From Volvariella volvacea V23 (Eukaryota; Basidiomycota; Agaricomycetes; Agaricales; Pluteaceae): a DNA stretch of 64,000 nucleotides. Positions 39,801 through 52,032 of this stretch are shown piece after piece (position 1 is the stretch's first letter; each line of letters opens with the position of its first letter). Location: positions 105,199 to 169,198 of the forward strand of contig KB722753.1 in assembly GCA_000349905.1 (NCBI GenBank). Reading direction: 5' to 3'. Below the pieces are notes generated by a model. The model worked only from the letters and a program-made list of their open reading frames with translations, was not told where the DNA came from and did no database searches. The position numbers were made by a program, and so were the translations under genes.

Positions 39801-41525
39801 GTTGTGTCAATGCAGGGAACATACAGAACATTATTAGTTTATTCCTGCCTCCGCCACTCTCACACCCTCATGCCTTGTATATATACGACCCAGGTGGTCT
39901 CCCGATGTGTTCTGGTACGCAATTGAATTCCTCTAGGCAGCCGCATGCACGTGGCGACTTCTTTTCCCTCCTTCCGTTTCATTTTCTATTCGCAAGTGTT
40001 GATGACCGAATAGATCTAAAAAAAAAAAAAAAAAAAAAAGTAGTTGATGACGTTGGGCATAGTGGCTGGGTGGCGACAGAGTGGAGTTCTTTTCTATACC
40101 TGCAGACGCGTGCCGAAGACGCGCGAGAATTTCAATAATAATGGAGTGATTCCTGACCTGAGATTACAGGACATTCGGTAGAAGCACTTCCCGACGAGCG
40201 ATGAGGGAATGGTGAGGGTTAGAATAGGACAGTGTACCCTCCGAACCTGTGGCGGGGGTGGGACGACTAGCAAATAGCTTGGGAGGATGCTTCCAATTTA
40301 AACACGACGAAGTAGGGCACTGCTACGATAGTAGAAACAGTAAATTTTGAAAGGACTGAAAATGGTACTCAGTACGCTACCAGCCCTGTCGATGATCCGC
40401 AGTGGGCCAGATGTGTACGCATGCGGTTTTGGTGATGCCAAACGGGAGCGATGAAGATTTCTGGGTTCACAGCCGAGATATACTGAGATGAAATGCAGGG
40501 ATACGATGCAGGGTGAGAGTTGCTTACATCAAGAAGGGAGATAGAGGAAGCTGGCCTCGGCATCGGTAACAAGTCCTGCTGTTTCTGCGATCGTTAACCT
40601 CGGATTTGTAGGACATGGTTGCAATTGACCGGGGCGTGGATTACTTGCGACATGCAGGCTGGGTGTGTGCGAATCCAATGACATTTGGATTCATCTCTAT
40701 GCAAAGGACCCCTCTGTTGCCACTGCTCATTGAACCCGAGCTGATGGCGTGTACAAAAGCAAGAGATACAGAGAAAGCTGGTGAGATAAATATGGCTAGG
40801 ACTAGAGTATGAAAGTTTCATTTAAGAATGGCCAGTGAAGCAAGACCATGACGGGGTGATCTAAGTTCATTGATTGGTACTCGCTCGTCGGACGTGATGG
40901 ATTGCGACTGCAAATGAGATCGCTATCTGTTGGCGCAGTGGCAGAACAGATCTTGGATTGGGAATGGTGATCGGGTTCCTTGAATCTTACTTTGCCAGGA
41001 CAAGACAACCCAACCGGGAAGGGTGCCATAGCCACCTATTTTTGATTCCGATGGAAATTGTAAATGATGGCTTGTCGAGCGAGGGTACGCATGCAGATAG
41101 TTCCCGCTTCACTAATTTCTCCGCAGGATATGAATTTTTTCACACCTGGCACGCATCCTGCGGCGCAAGAAGACCGGTCGCAGGGGGCACTGGCGACGCC
41201 TGCAAGGCTCGCATGGATCAGACAATATGGTGGAGAGATAAAAAGGAGAGAGCAATGGTTGGATTGGTCTGAGTCGGAGCTGCCACGTTCATTTCCGTTC
41301 CCATTGTGGGGGGTGTGACAGGGATAAAGGAGTGTGACGTATGGGAGAGCGGAGCCGGGGGTGTGACAGATTAATATAGGGTAATTGATATTGGGATTGG
41401 ATTTTTTTGTATCGCAATGTGTTCTTCATCCTGACACACGGCTGGCCCCTTACTACTTATATAACACCCACCACTAATTCCTGCCCTTTCCTTCTTTCCG
41501 TCCGACGGGTGTCTCGTCTCAACTC
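36891..41525. other. Gene-poor region between VMA2 and the TCP11-like gene
   Basis: The first about 200 bp are the VMA2 3' flank. The rest has only short, overlapping frames on both strands and no family I recognise. The 134-codon frame at 39734-40138 runs through a 22-base poly(A) and is not convincing. The last few hundred bases should contain the promoter of the TCP11-like gene. As with 4-13 kb, genes made of very small exons cannot be excluded. Confidence 0.45.
39998..40051. repeat. A22 tract between 9-bp direct repeats
   Basis: A run of 22 adenines (40018-40039) sits between two copies of GTTGATGAC at 39998-40006 and 40043-40051. This is what the 3' end of a retroposed sequence flanked by a target-site duplication would look like, but only about 11 bases of other sequence remain between the left copy and the A run. 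Chance or slippage is also possible. Confidence 0.5.
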
Positions 41526-44002
41526 ATGGATGACATTGCTCACGAACTCCCTTTCAACATCAACCACCGCAAGCGAAAGGCTTCCCCGGACGACCACACC
41601 GACCCCCCTGCCCACAGTGATTCCCCTCGTCCGGTGCCCCCAGAGGCAATTCGCGTAGACACCAGCGTCGCCGTTCCACCCACAAACGCCCCAAGACAGC
41701 CCTGGCTAGCTCCTGACTCGGATAATGCGATGTGGCCGTCCCCAACGTCCCCCCAGGTCTCCAGCCCGCTCTCGTCCCAAGTTTTCTCCTCTCTCTCCGG
41801 AAAACCCTCCAAGCGACCCAGACTCGACAAGCACCAGTCTGTTCCTTCTTCTCCCGTTGGCAAGCGTCTCCACAAGAAGCCCCCATCCGTAAAGCCCAAA
41901 CCCCCACCCACAGCACGTCTGGGGAGTGATTTGGAGGACATTGGCATTATACCCCAAGCAGAGCCTGGTCCCTCAAGCGGTTCTCTCCTTAATCTCCGCG
42001 AAGCAGTCCTTACACAGTCTATTGACGACGCATTGCCCTCTTCCACTCCATTCGATATTAATTCCGCGCATATACCCCCGTTACAACCTCTCATTAACCG
42101 ACAAACTCTGAAGGAGCTTGATTTAGATTCTATCCTCCGTAACCCCCAACTCCGTGCGTTGTCATATGTCATGTCTTTCGCCGCACTACTTATCTTGGAT
42201 TCCTAGGCCATGACATTCTTTTTGACCCGGGCCTCCAATTCCGTCCTACCTCAAGCCGGCGGAAGCGCGAATTGGCAGACAGATATTGGGCCGCAATCAC
42301 GCAGGAGCTCGAAAGTGGATGCACCTGTATGACATTCGATAACGACGGCAAGCTTACCGCCACAATATGCATCTGCGCTCAAGCGCAACTTCCCCCCTCG
42401 AATCGCGTTGTCGCTCTATCTCAAACTCATAGCACTGTCACCCTTCGTTTGCCTTCAAGAATCCGCAATCTTCTCAGCGAGTTTCTAGAGGTTCTCCTCT
42501 TGGTCATCCAGCCATTGTCCAACATGTCCGGCATGTACGTAAATCCCAATACGTTTAAGGCCCATATGCAGGAGCATTCTGCACAAGCGGCCTACATTCG
42601 TTCGGTATTCGATCCCGAACTCATTGAACAGGAATTGAAGCATAATCAGTTCGACCCTTCCGGCCTTTTCACTGCAATCGGCACGACGCTTAAGGGTCAC
42701 TGTGCGCCAATGCGCGATCGTGCAGTCGAGCTAATGGTACAAGCGGCGCAATCCTGCGCACCCGGTGGTTCGGGTACGAAGACCGAGGCAGTCAGAGCTG
42801 TGCGGATGTGTATGGAACTACTAGAATTGATGAAACTGGTACGTGGCATTTTCCCGATGACCGGTCAAGAAAAATACCTATTCTTCAATTCATTCCAGGA
42901 CATTGCGAATCACCAACTCCAGACTCTGAGACCGTTCCTAATACGTACATCTGGTCAATTTGAGCTCAAAACTTTCAGAAACAGGAAAGGAAGTGATTGT
43001 TCGCTTCGAATAACGAAAGAATGGCTACGCGTAGCTCACAAGAAGTTGCTTACACGTACGCAGCCCATTCCGCATCCCCTTTATCCTTCAGAACCTCTTC
43101 TACATTCGAATTTGCATCGCAATCAGCAAGCGTACCTGGCTACTCTATGCGGCCTCGTTGACCTCGTTTTTGAACCCCCTGCCGGAGCCTCGCATCAAAC
43201 CCCACCCCCGCCTTCGCTATCCCAAAGTAGCTTGCCGTCTATAGTACCCCTGCCAGGATACCCAGAAACCTCGTATCTGGACAGTGCTCGACTTTTGCTG
43301 CTAAGCACGGATGCCGCTGAGCTCACCTCCCTGCACATGTTCCTACTATTGTACCGGCAGCTCGTTAGCTCGGATATGGCCCAGAAACGCCAGCCTGTCA
43401 AAATCGACGATGCAAAGCTTCTCAAACTCAAGAACGAGATCATCGATATTGGTTCATCTCGCCTGGGGCATTGCTTCTTCCGTAGGTCCTCTGCCGAACC
43501 TGGTTCGCGAACAGAGAGAAAAGAAATCGAGCGATGGCGGTCAACTAAGCGCGACATCGTGCTTCAGGTCGCTACTCGAGCTAAAGAAGCACTGGATTCT
43601 TCAAGTTCGTCTTCATTCGCATCAGCTTCCACACCCGCACTTCCCCAGCTCCCAGACGAACAGATGCTCAACACCGCTCATCGGTGGGCTGATACGAACA
43701 TCCAAGCAGGCTCCACGCTTAGTATCATGCTTCGGGATCGCTTACGCGATCAAGTATTCAATACAGTGGTGGCATTGGCTTACCCTGGTCGCAGTTCTAC
43801 TAGCGGTCAACTTATGAAAATTGACTTCCTCTCATTCGGACGATCGAATGCTCCAGCCAATATACCTTCCAACCCCGTTCCTGGTATGGAGCCTCTGGCG
43901 GAGGAAATTCGAATTCTTTCAGAGAAAATAGCCCGACAGGCTCTCATTCACCTTAATGCTTTCCTTCCACTTTACGAGCAAGACGCTTTTTGGGATTCAT
44001 AG
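41526..44002 (+). CDS. TCP11/SOK1-domain protein
   Basis: Two exons, 41526-42153 and 42207-44002, with a 53-nt intron; 807 residues. The first about 200 residues are Pro/Ser/Lys-rich and include a basic RKRKASPDD stretch, a likely nuclear signal. From RHDILFDPGLQFRP (about residue 210) to the end the protein is helical and matches the Tcp11 domain of yeast Sok1, with LADRYWAAITQELESGCTC and AHMQEHSAQAAYIRSVFDPE among conserved parts. Sok1 was found as a suppressor of loss of cAMP-dependent kinase in yeast; TCP11 affects sperm cAMP signalling in mammals. The molecular activity is unknown. The start is the first ATG after a pyrimidine-rich leader. Confidence 0.85.
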
Positions 44003-44802
44003 CAATGACTTTTAACTCATTCTCTGGACATTTATGTTTTCCACATATTCGATATTTCACCCAGTTGCCCTCTATCCTTTGTCATGTCCCGTTCGTTTCC
44101 TTTTTACCCACTTTCATTGGATTTCCTTTCATCTTTCCTAATCCCGTCAATCATTTCCTTTGTTTTGCTTGATACACTGCCAGTCGTATTTACCCACGCA
44201 ACTGCATTCACCACCACGCATATCCTCACTTACACATTTCTTCGCGACGGATCGCATTTTATGATACTCACATTATCACCATAATACTCATCCCTGTCCA
44301 GCATTTTCCCCCCATCCCTACCACATGCATCATTCTTGCGGCATAGAAGACATTATTTTATTGCCCGTGACGACCCGAAGGCAAAATTTTGTACCCATCT
44401 CATCCCTCTTGAGTAATTCCAAAAAGATTCTTAAACCTGGCAGAACCTGAGAACGCCCTTTCATGAGTTGGCAGACCTAGGTACAGATGCCATCATCAAT
44501 GCTCACATACGTAGTCTGCGGATAGTCCGGAATCAAGGGACATCGGAGTAACTGAGGATTTTGAAAAGCCCGTTTTTGGGTCACCCGTTGTGCGAACCCC
44601 ATACAAGGTGTACGTATAGCTGTGAGGTTACTCTCACAAACTCTTGTGCGCAATTGGTCAATAGGAGGTGTTTGTACCTCATACAGTACTTTTTGGACTT
44701 GCTGTTGTTGTACTTGGCCGTGAAATGAACGGGAGGGCCATAGGCGGACATGGGAAGGCTAATTTGCAAATACGCAAACAAGGGCGGAAGTGAACTGTTG
44801 GA

Positions 44803-44816
44803 CCCCCCCCCCCCCC
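44803..44816. repeat. Poly(C)14 tract
   Basis: Fourteen consecutive cytosines in the gene-poor block. Such a run is unusual in this window and a likely site of slippage or of assembly length error. Confidence 0.85.
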
Positions 44817-47800
44817 ATCACACGACGTTATTAGGTATGGTTCAATTCTACACGGGTTCGTAAACAGCGGAGGTGATATGTGCAGTGCAAGAGAGCGTTG
44901 TTAGTCTGAGATGCTTGTACCCGTTAAGAACCCTAATTAAGCCTTTCATGTGTCGCTAATCTCAGCGCTGTTCTTGTGTGTATAATGAATGGGACGCCCT
45001 AGCTCTCTTCACAATTGTACGGTACCGATAACGATATTGCAGTGAAAGCCTCATGGTAGACCTTGTGACGCCCAACATTCATGATCCACAATTATTTATT
45101 ATCACAGTGGGTCGCTGCCCTTGCCAAGGAACCTTCAAACTTACAAACTCCATTAACAATTTCAGTTGATCCCTTTGTCATTTGATATCCTCATTCTCAC
45201 ACCAGCTCCTCGTCTTTGATGCGTCGTTTTTTTCCACCTTTAGGTTCAAACAGAGCCTAAGCCACAACAAAAGCCTTCCCGGGAACTTACGATGATGCGA
45301 AGAGGGATCAGCCATAGCCAAGCTGACTATACCATACGTATATGTATCACAGGAGCATTGTGTGGCTTTGTCGGGAGTGACAAATGCAAGTTAGGTGATA
45401 ACTTTTGGCATAAGCTATGCCTATCAACTCCCGATAATACAGATCGTGAGATGTTTACCCCACCTTCGCCGGAGAGTTTTGCCACAAAAAGGTACCTGTC
45501 ACCACATACATATGGCTGTAATAGAATGATGAGCACCAAGCCCCCGAGTACCGCCTATAGTACCCTAACTGGTCCATGTGCAGTTTTGACCATCTGCGCC
45601 AAGTCTACATAGGCATTGTGTAAAAGTTGATGTTTAAAATGACGCCAACAGGGATACCCTGTTACGAAGGTGCACATGGGCTTGTGTCATGTGCCGATGG
45701 GTATTCCATATCCACCTTGATAGTAATACTGTAAAACGTTCATGGGTGCACAAGTGGCTGGGTTATGGTGTTTCCGATACGTTGTTGCTATGCTATGATA
45801 AGGAAAGTACAATACAAATCACTCATTAATACAAGAATATTAATGTATTTAATCAACGACCTAGGGACGCAGTTGCAAAGCCTGCAGGTGTCGGAGTTCG
45901 ATAAGAGGTGGGGCAAATATAGAGTGCTTAATATAGACAATTGCGATATTACATTCCAAAGCACTGCACCAACGTGGCAAAGTCGCCAAGGATACTATTC
46001 CTATTCCTTCTTGTACACGTACCTCAGTGCGGATCCTACATGCTGTGTGTACGTCGTAAGACGTTCATGGCGTCGAGTAGCTCCATAAATGCCGATGAAA
46101 TTTAATACCACCGGTAGCCACCCAGCGTGAAACGTCCGGGAAAATATGGCGGAGCGCAAACTGTATTCATCGGAAGGAGTTTTGATTGCACGGGATATGT
46201 ATTTCGTTACTGGGCAGTGCGTGGACGACATCGTGTCCGAGATGGGCATCATGGATCGTTCGGTAGTACGTCATATGCTGATTGACGTATCAACGCAATT
46301 GCTCAGAATAGCGGGCACTCCATCCCGATATTACTGGCAACGCACTGCCTCGCTGACTACCGCGCCCTCTAGCAGTCGGTGTGTTGGATGATAAAGGCAC
46401 CATCGTAATGAAAGAATCGGATGCATTTGGCCTAGAGAACTTTGTTGCTTATAATTTCGTGCGTCAGGCCAGAAGGCGACTGGCCGCGTCACCACCGACT
46501 GGCGCGCATCACAGTTTTCTGCCCAAGTTCAGCATTCAAGAAGGGCTTGGTAGAATTTACCAGAAGGACAGGCTCGTGGAACGAGCATGTACACGTATGC
46601 TAAATGCGTAGTCGCTGGTTGCATATACATATGAAATGAGTAACTGCGGACAGTGCACCATAGCGAATAAACACATACCCGCTGGACTAGTTGAACGTCG
46701 TAGGGACGGGGGGAACCCTGGGGGAACAGCAGGGCCTCCACGAGTATCAAAGATGTCGATTCCATGAGATTGAGTGGTATACATTCACATGAATTCACCG
46801 GTTCAGGGTGTTGGATGCATACGGTACGCAGCATGAACATACACGCGCCTTTGTGACAACATGCTTTCGACACTGAGGCAGGGTGAGATCGAGACACCGT
46901 TGTAAAAAGATCCCGTTCCAGGAATCCAAAGCCCAGATGTGGTAATAGTATCTTGGATATGAGAGAAAAGTGCGCAACGTGGTTTGCAGATTTGTCAATG
47001 CTAGACACATGTTGGTAAGGTTCTTACGGTCCGATTGCTCTAGACATTCCACGCCGATCTTTCCATATCTTGTATCTGCACTTAAATGCGCTGTGCGAGG
47101 TACAGACAGAAGAAGCTTGAGATAGAAGGAAGAAGCTGTTAATCGTCTTTATTCACTTCTGGATAGATTCCACGACACATACCCTGCTCATTGAATGTCA
47201 CAAACTGCGTAACAGCTTTGCTTGGAACCTAGGTAGCGTGCTCGAGGAGATATGTGACATTCCAGCTATCCGGTGGCATCCCGCTGTGGGATGGGCTGAT
47301 ACACGGCTCGGCGTGTTCACAATCCTCCGGTGTCTCGTAATACAAGGCTCAGGATGGGCTTCAGTGTCCTCTGCGCTCTCGGCTCTCGTGTCCACACCTT
47401 CAATTGAGTGAACACCCACACGAGGAGCACAAGTTCGGGTGATTAACGGGTTCACTTACGAAATGAGTGGAATTACCATTATTGGGAGTTTCCTTTCTAT
47501 GCAAGCCCTCCCGAGCTTATTTTCCCGGTGTACCACCCTGAAAAACCCTGTTGCTTCATACGGTCCTCTCCAAAAGGAGTCTAAGGCAATTCAAATACCA
47601 AGTATGAGATTGACCATGATGGTACACATGTCTCGCATTCAGCCGCATCGGGTTCCTGGGCACCTAAAGTAGTGATAGCACATCATCAGAGGAAATGAAA
47701 GGGCTCCCGTGTTCCCAGCAGTGGGATTTGCAGTGAACACCCAACAGCACCTGATAATGACCAGCGATACCGCCTGTGGTGCATTAATTGTCATGGGTCT

Positions 47801-48759
47801 AGGCTAGAACAAGAGTTAGCACCCAGCGACGCAGAAAAAAGTCGAGTAATAGGTAATATACGCAACACAGAAGGCAGGCCTTTCGGACCGAAGTGCGAAA
47901 AATAACGGCATTCGGAGAAAGCGGCCTCAAGAGAATGGCCTGTAAGTGCTGCTAGGGCAGATTTCTTGCTGTCATCCCGCGACCAGCAGGTTGGCAAAAC
48001 TGCAATAGAAAACTTTCCTTGTGGGGATATTACTGCCTGACAAGCATCTGGGTCGAGAATGCACTGTGTGTGTGTGACACTGGACAATAATCAGGACAAC
48101 TAAAGTCGAGCGGGTCTTTGTGTCATGTCTGGACCTCAGTTGCCTTCGTTGATTAAGTGGACTCAAGGAAGCACATGGAACCTTTGAAGTCATTAACAGG
48201 GTAGATGCTTTTCATTTGGGTAGGGCGCCTCAAGAAGACTCTTCTTTATCGTGAATCGGAGAAATGGTGCTTGGACAAGTCATTCATTCCTATCAGACGA
48301 AGCAAAGTACTGACATACCGCATTCTGTTATATCTATGTCAAACTCTTTGGGATTGCTGCGTGCGTAGCAACGGCACCTTGTTCAATTCAAAATCGCTGA
48401 CTGCGCCCCAAGTTACGTCTTCATCGCACCATGTTGGATTTCCCTGCAGGAAAGAGCAGCTGGCTGCAGGGTTGTACATGAATTTCGGGGTACATGAAGA
48501 TATCAACCATGAACGAGCAGGAAATCCACTTATGGCTTTGCACGACCAACTCCTTGAATCTTTCGGATGTATTTCCGTACCCCTTTTTTTGACAGGACTA
48601 TCATCTCCGACAGACCCATTAAGCATGCCATTCCCCCAGAGATGAACAAAGATGGTTCTACGATGTTGTGAGCAAACACTGTGGAAGGTGGATATTAATG
48701 TTCGGGAACAAGTTCCCAGCAACATCATTGTGGTTGATCGATGTGACATCTGTGACGAT

Positions 48760-48780
48760 GCGCGTTAACCCGTCACGCGT
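48760..48780. promoter_or_regulatory. MluI cell-cycle box (MCB) upstream of thymidylate synthase
   Basis: ACGCGT at 48775-48780, with a second CGCGTT half-match at 48761-48766, lies 19-38 bp before the start codon of thymidylate synthase. ACGCGT is the binding site of the MBF complex, which drives G1/S transcription of DNA-synthesis genes including thymidylate synthase in yeasts. The function here is inferred from the motif and the target gene. Confidence 0.65.
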
Positions 48781-48798
48781 TAGTTATTATCATCAAGC

Positions 48799-49784
48799 AT
48801 GTCTTCCCAGATCGCGACATCAAATGGCCATGCAAACCAAGAACACGACGAGTATCAATACCTGAACCTCATCAGACGCGTTCTTGATGCTGGGGAAATG
48901 CGCCCTGATCGCACAGGAACCGGCACGATCTCCCTCTTTGCCCCACCCTCTCTACGATTTTCTCTGGCCAACTCTACTCTTCCTCTACTTACTACGAAAC
49001 GAACTTTTCTACGTGGAATCATAGAAGAATTGCTTTGGTTTATTCATGGGTCTACGGATTCTACCCTGCTTTCAAACAAAGGTGTGAAGATCTGGGATGG
49101 TAATGGAAGCAAAGAGTTTCTAGAAAAAAGAGGGCTGGGCCATCGTAGAGAGGGGGACTTGGGTCCCGTCTACGGGTTTCAATGGAGACATTTTGGAGCA
49201 GATTACGTGGATTGCGAACAGGACTATGCGGGACAAGGCGTCGATCAGCTCCGCGAGTGTATTAGGAAGATTCGAGAGGACCCAACAGACCGCAGGATAA
49301 TCATGAGCGCCTGGAATCCAAAAGGTTAGTCCAGGGTATTACCGCCCATTAAATGTGACTAGCCAACACGCGCACAGATATTCCGTTGATGGCGCTTCCT
49401 CCTTGCCATCTCATGTGCCAGTTCTACGTACACCTGCCAAAAGATGAACAAAAGCCACGGCTTTCTTGCTTGATGTACCAGCGATCAGCGGACCTCGGTC
49501 TTGGGATACCCTTCAACATCGCCTCTTACGCGTTATTGACACATATGATTGCTAAAGTGACGAATACCGAGGCACACGAGCTTGTTATCCAACTTGGGGA
49601 TGCCCATGTCTATAGGGATCACGTTGATGCGCTCGAAGAACAGCTCAAGCGTACTCCACGGCCGTTCCCCACTCTCAAATGGAAGAGGGATGACATTTTC
49701 GACATCGAGAGTTTCGTGACAGAGGATGTCATTGTGGAGAACTATAATCCCCATCCATCTATTGCAATGAAGATGAGTGTTTGA
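48799..49784 (+). CDS. Thymidylate synthase
   Basis: Two exons, 48799-49324 and 49378-49784, separated by a 53-nt intron; 310 residues, close to the human enzyme. It converts dUMP and methylene-tetrahydrofolate to dTMP and dihydrofolate. Visible motifs are [10 protein letters not shown] (phosphate-binding Arg), [48 protein letters not shown], then [12 protein letters not shown] with the catalytic Cys at about residue 185, [20 protein letters not shown] and [18 protein letters not shown]. No residue of the active site is missing. The start was chosen at [10 protein letters not shown] because it follows the cell-cycle box closely and the family core begins 20 residues later. Confidence 0.95.
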
Positions 49785-50408
49785 ACTGTTGCAAATTACC
49801 TTGCTGGTTATATACCCGTAGCCCCTGTATTATGGTTTGTAATGGACTGCAACGAATTCAAGCCCATTGTATTCGTATGCGTTTGGAATCACCTTTCTGA
49901 TAGATCTGGAACGGGATATTGCCCGCAACTCTCGCTGGGTTGATATCGGCCGCGAACAGTATCTGCTCGTGTCTTGTTACGTGATGTGCTTGACAAGATT
50001 AAGCCACCTCCGTTCAGCCGTTGATCCCATCCCACCAGGCAAACGTTGACTATTCAAAGCCAGCTGGAGTCGCAACTGCTTGCATCTTTTCAGTTGAAAC
50101 TCATTCCGGAAATAAGTTGTGGGAGGACAGCCTAGACCAAGTACGTATAGGCCGCTGCACACTTACACTCAGTCGTTAACGCGTTAACCCTGGGATCTCC
50201 ACCACGGAAATTGCAACCGACGCATCGTGTGTCGGGCAATCCGATAGTAGGCATATTACAGGAACACGATGCCCTCCAGTTTGAGTTTGGACAAGTGCAT
50301 TGGACCGCGAGAAAAGAAGCACCATGGTGGCAACGTTGATGGCCATCGCCGTGACATAAATGTAATCCATTTATCACCGCATATCTGATTGCTTATTGGC
50401 ACCGTTGT
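49785..50408. other. Spacer between thymidylate synthase and the amidohydrolase gene
   Basis: Contains the 3' flank of thymidylate synthase and the presumed promoter of the next gene in the same direction. No supported gene. Confidence 0.45.
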
Positions 50409-52032
50409 ATGGACGCGGTGATAGCTCCTTTGATATTAACAAATGTTCATTTGGGTTACTCCGATCCAGAACTTGCTGCAAAGTTGTGGAGGGTGGAGTG
50501 TCGAGAGGGGCTTGTCCACAGCGTGCGCCCAGATGTGAACGAGGTCATAGAGCAAGCTCACAGGTACTTGACGCTGAGGGCAGCCTGTTACTTCCTTCGT
50601 AAGTATTTTGTTGCAAGGGTGCTAAGGTTTTTAAGTTATTTGAATTCGCAGGCTGAGCCATCCCCACATCCACCTTGACAAATGCTTCATCCTTGGCCAA
50701 TATCAGCCACTTGCAACAGGGTGTGTACTATAGGTCGTAATTTACGAAATAGCGACAGTGATGCCGTCCAGGGATTTCCAAGAAGCTGTGCAAGAAACTG
50801 GAAGAGTTAAGGCCACGTTTCCTTTGAACACAGACGACTCGTACGATCGAGGCGCACGGCTGATCCGAGAAAGTGTAGAATGTGGAGTTACCTTCATGCG
50901 CGCTCACGTTGAAGTTGACAGTATCGTTGGGCTATCATGTCTCAGTGTCGCACTTGCTCTCAAAAAAGCCTTTGCAGTGCGGTGTGATTTACAAATAGCC
51001 GGTCTGTATCGTATTATTGAGCTAATTCACCATGAGGACCTACGTTGTTGACTAGCTCCTGCTCAGTTTTCTTGCAAGAACGCTTGTTTATGAGTCCAGA
51101 GGACCAGAACCCAGGCCCCAATCTAGCATATATCCAGGACGCAATATGCACAGAAGGCGTCAGCGTAGTAGGCTCTGCACCCTACGTTGAAGCGACAATT
51201 GAACAAGCAAAGATGAATTTAAACATCATCTACGACCTCGCATGTTCGCATAATCTCCAACTCGACTTTCACCTGGACTACAACCTCGACTCCACTTCTG
51301 AACCCCTCATTTACGAGGTCATCCGAAGAATGAGATCGCCACGCTCTTCAGGCTTATTACCTGGCTTGGAGGGTGTAAGTTACGACACGCCACCGCATAC
51401 AGCCATCGGACACGCCACGAGATTGCAATTATTCCTCGACCAGGAATGGCACGCCTTGTTTGAACAAATGAAAGGCCTTCCAATACACTTGGTGGGATTA
51501 CCCGTCTGACATTTATATGCATGGTAGAGCGCATAGAGGAACCCCGTTGGGTGCGCCAAGGGGTACCCTTCATGTCCCAGACTTGGCCCGAAAATATGGC
51601 GTTCAAATAGCGATGGGAGTGAACAATATTGAAAATCCATTCACACCACAGGGATCGTTAGATCCTTTGTCACTGTGTACATTTGGAGCGGCGATATTCC
51701 AAGTCGGGACTTTGCAAGATCTAAGGACACTTGTCGTGAGTGGGCGCTTGTTTGTGATATCCATAGGTGTTGATACAGCCTATTGTGCATATTTCCCCCC
51801 TTCCTAGAAATCAGTTACGATAACCTCCAAACAAGCTATTTCGCGTGATGACAAAAACACTCAAAGCGACCTCGTCCCGCTCCCAGGTGAACCAGCAGAC
51901 TTTGTCGTCATCCATGGGACCAAATCAGTTGACTCGGCGGCTCTGAATCCGAGCTATGATCGCACAACGATACATTCAGGACGAGTCGTCTCGCGAAGGA
52001 TAACGCAGAGGTGGTGGATGCCCTCAGGCTGA
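50409..52032 (+). pseudogene. Amidohydrolase (cytosine deaminase-like) with a frameshift
   Basis: Likely exons: 50409-50522, 50564-50598, 50652-50722, 50759-51001, 51067-51735 and 51808-52032, about 452 codons. The metal-dependent amidohydrolase signature is clear: HPHIHLDKCFIL (HxH metal site), TFMRAHVEVD, DFHLDYNLD, IGHATRLQLF, and later GSLDPLSLCTFGAAIFQ and PADFVVIHGT. Related enzymes hydrolyse cyclic amide or amidine bases such as cytosine. In the fifth exon, after LVGLP, the frame meets TGA at 51507-51509. Reading resumes in another frame with SDIYMHGRAHRGTPLG, which the family carries without a gap, so one base is surplus or two are missing at about 51501-51505. No intron can explain it. 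Introns 1 and 3 are unusually short (41 and 36 nt) and were chosen for frame. It is either a recent pseudogene or an assembly error. Confidence 0.8.

Larger units (their letters stand above)
44003..48798. other. Gene-poor region between the TCP11-like gene and thymidylate synthase
   Basis: The first about 400 bp are pyrimidine-rich 3' flank of the TCP11-like gene. A run of 14 cytosines lies at 44803-44816. Two overlapping frames at 46146-46391 and 46381-46611 could be one frameshifted gene but match nothing I know. A minus-strand 98-codon frame at 47791-48087 and facing frames at 48205-48645 (+) and 48339-48749 (-) are also unrecognised. The last about 150 bp are the promoter of thymidylate synthase. 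Confidence 0.45.

Noticed and set aside
41540..42172. A 210-codon open frame on the minus strand
   Set aside because: It is the antisense shadow of the first exon of the TCP11-like gene, created by biased codon use in Pro/Ser-rich sequence.
50544..50563. A 20-nt GT...AG segment in the amidohydrolase as an intron
   Set aside because: It would restore frame but is too short for any known spliceosomal intron; a 41-nt intron sharing the same acceptor is more plausible.
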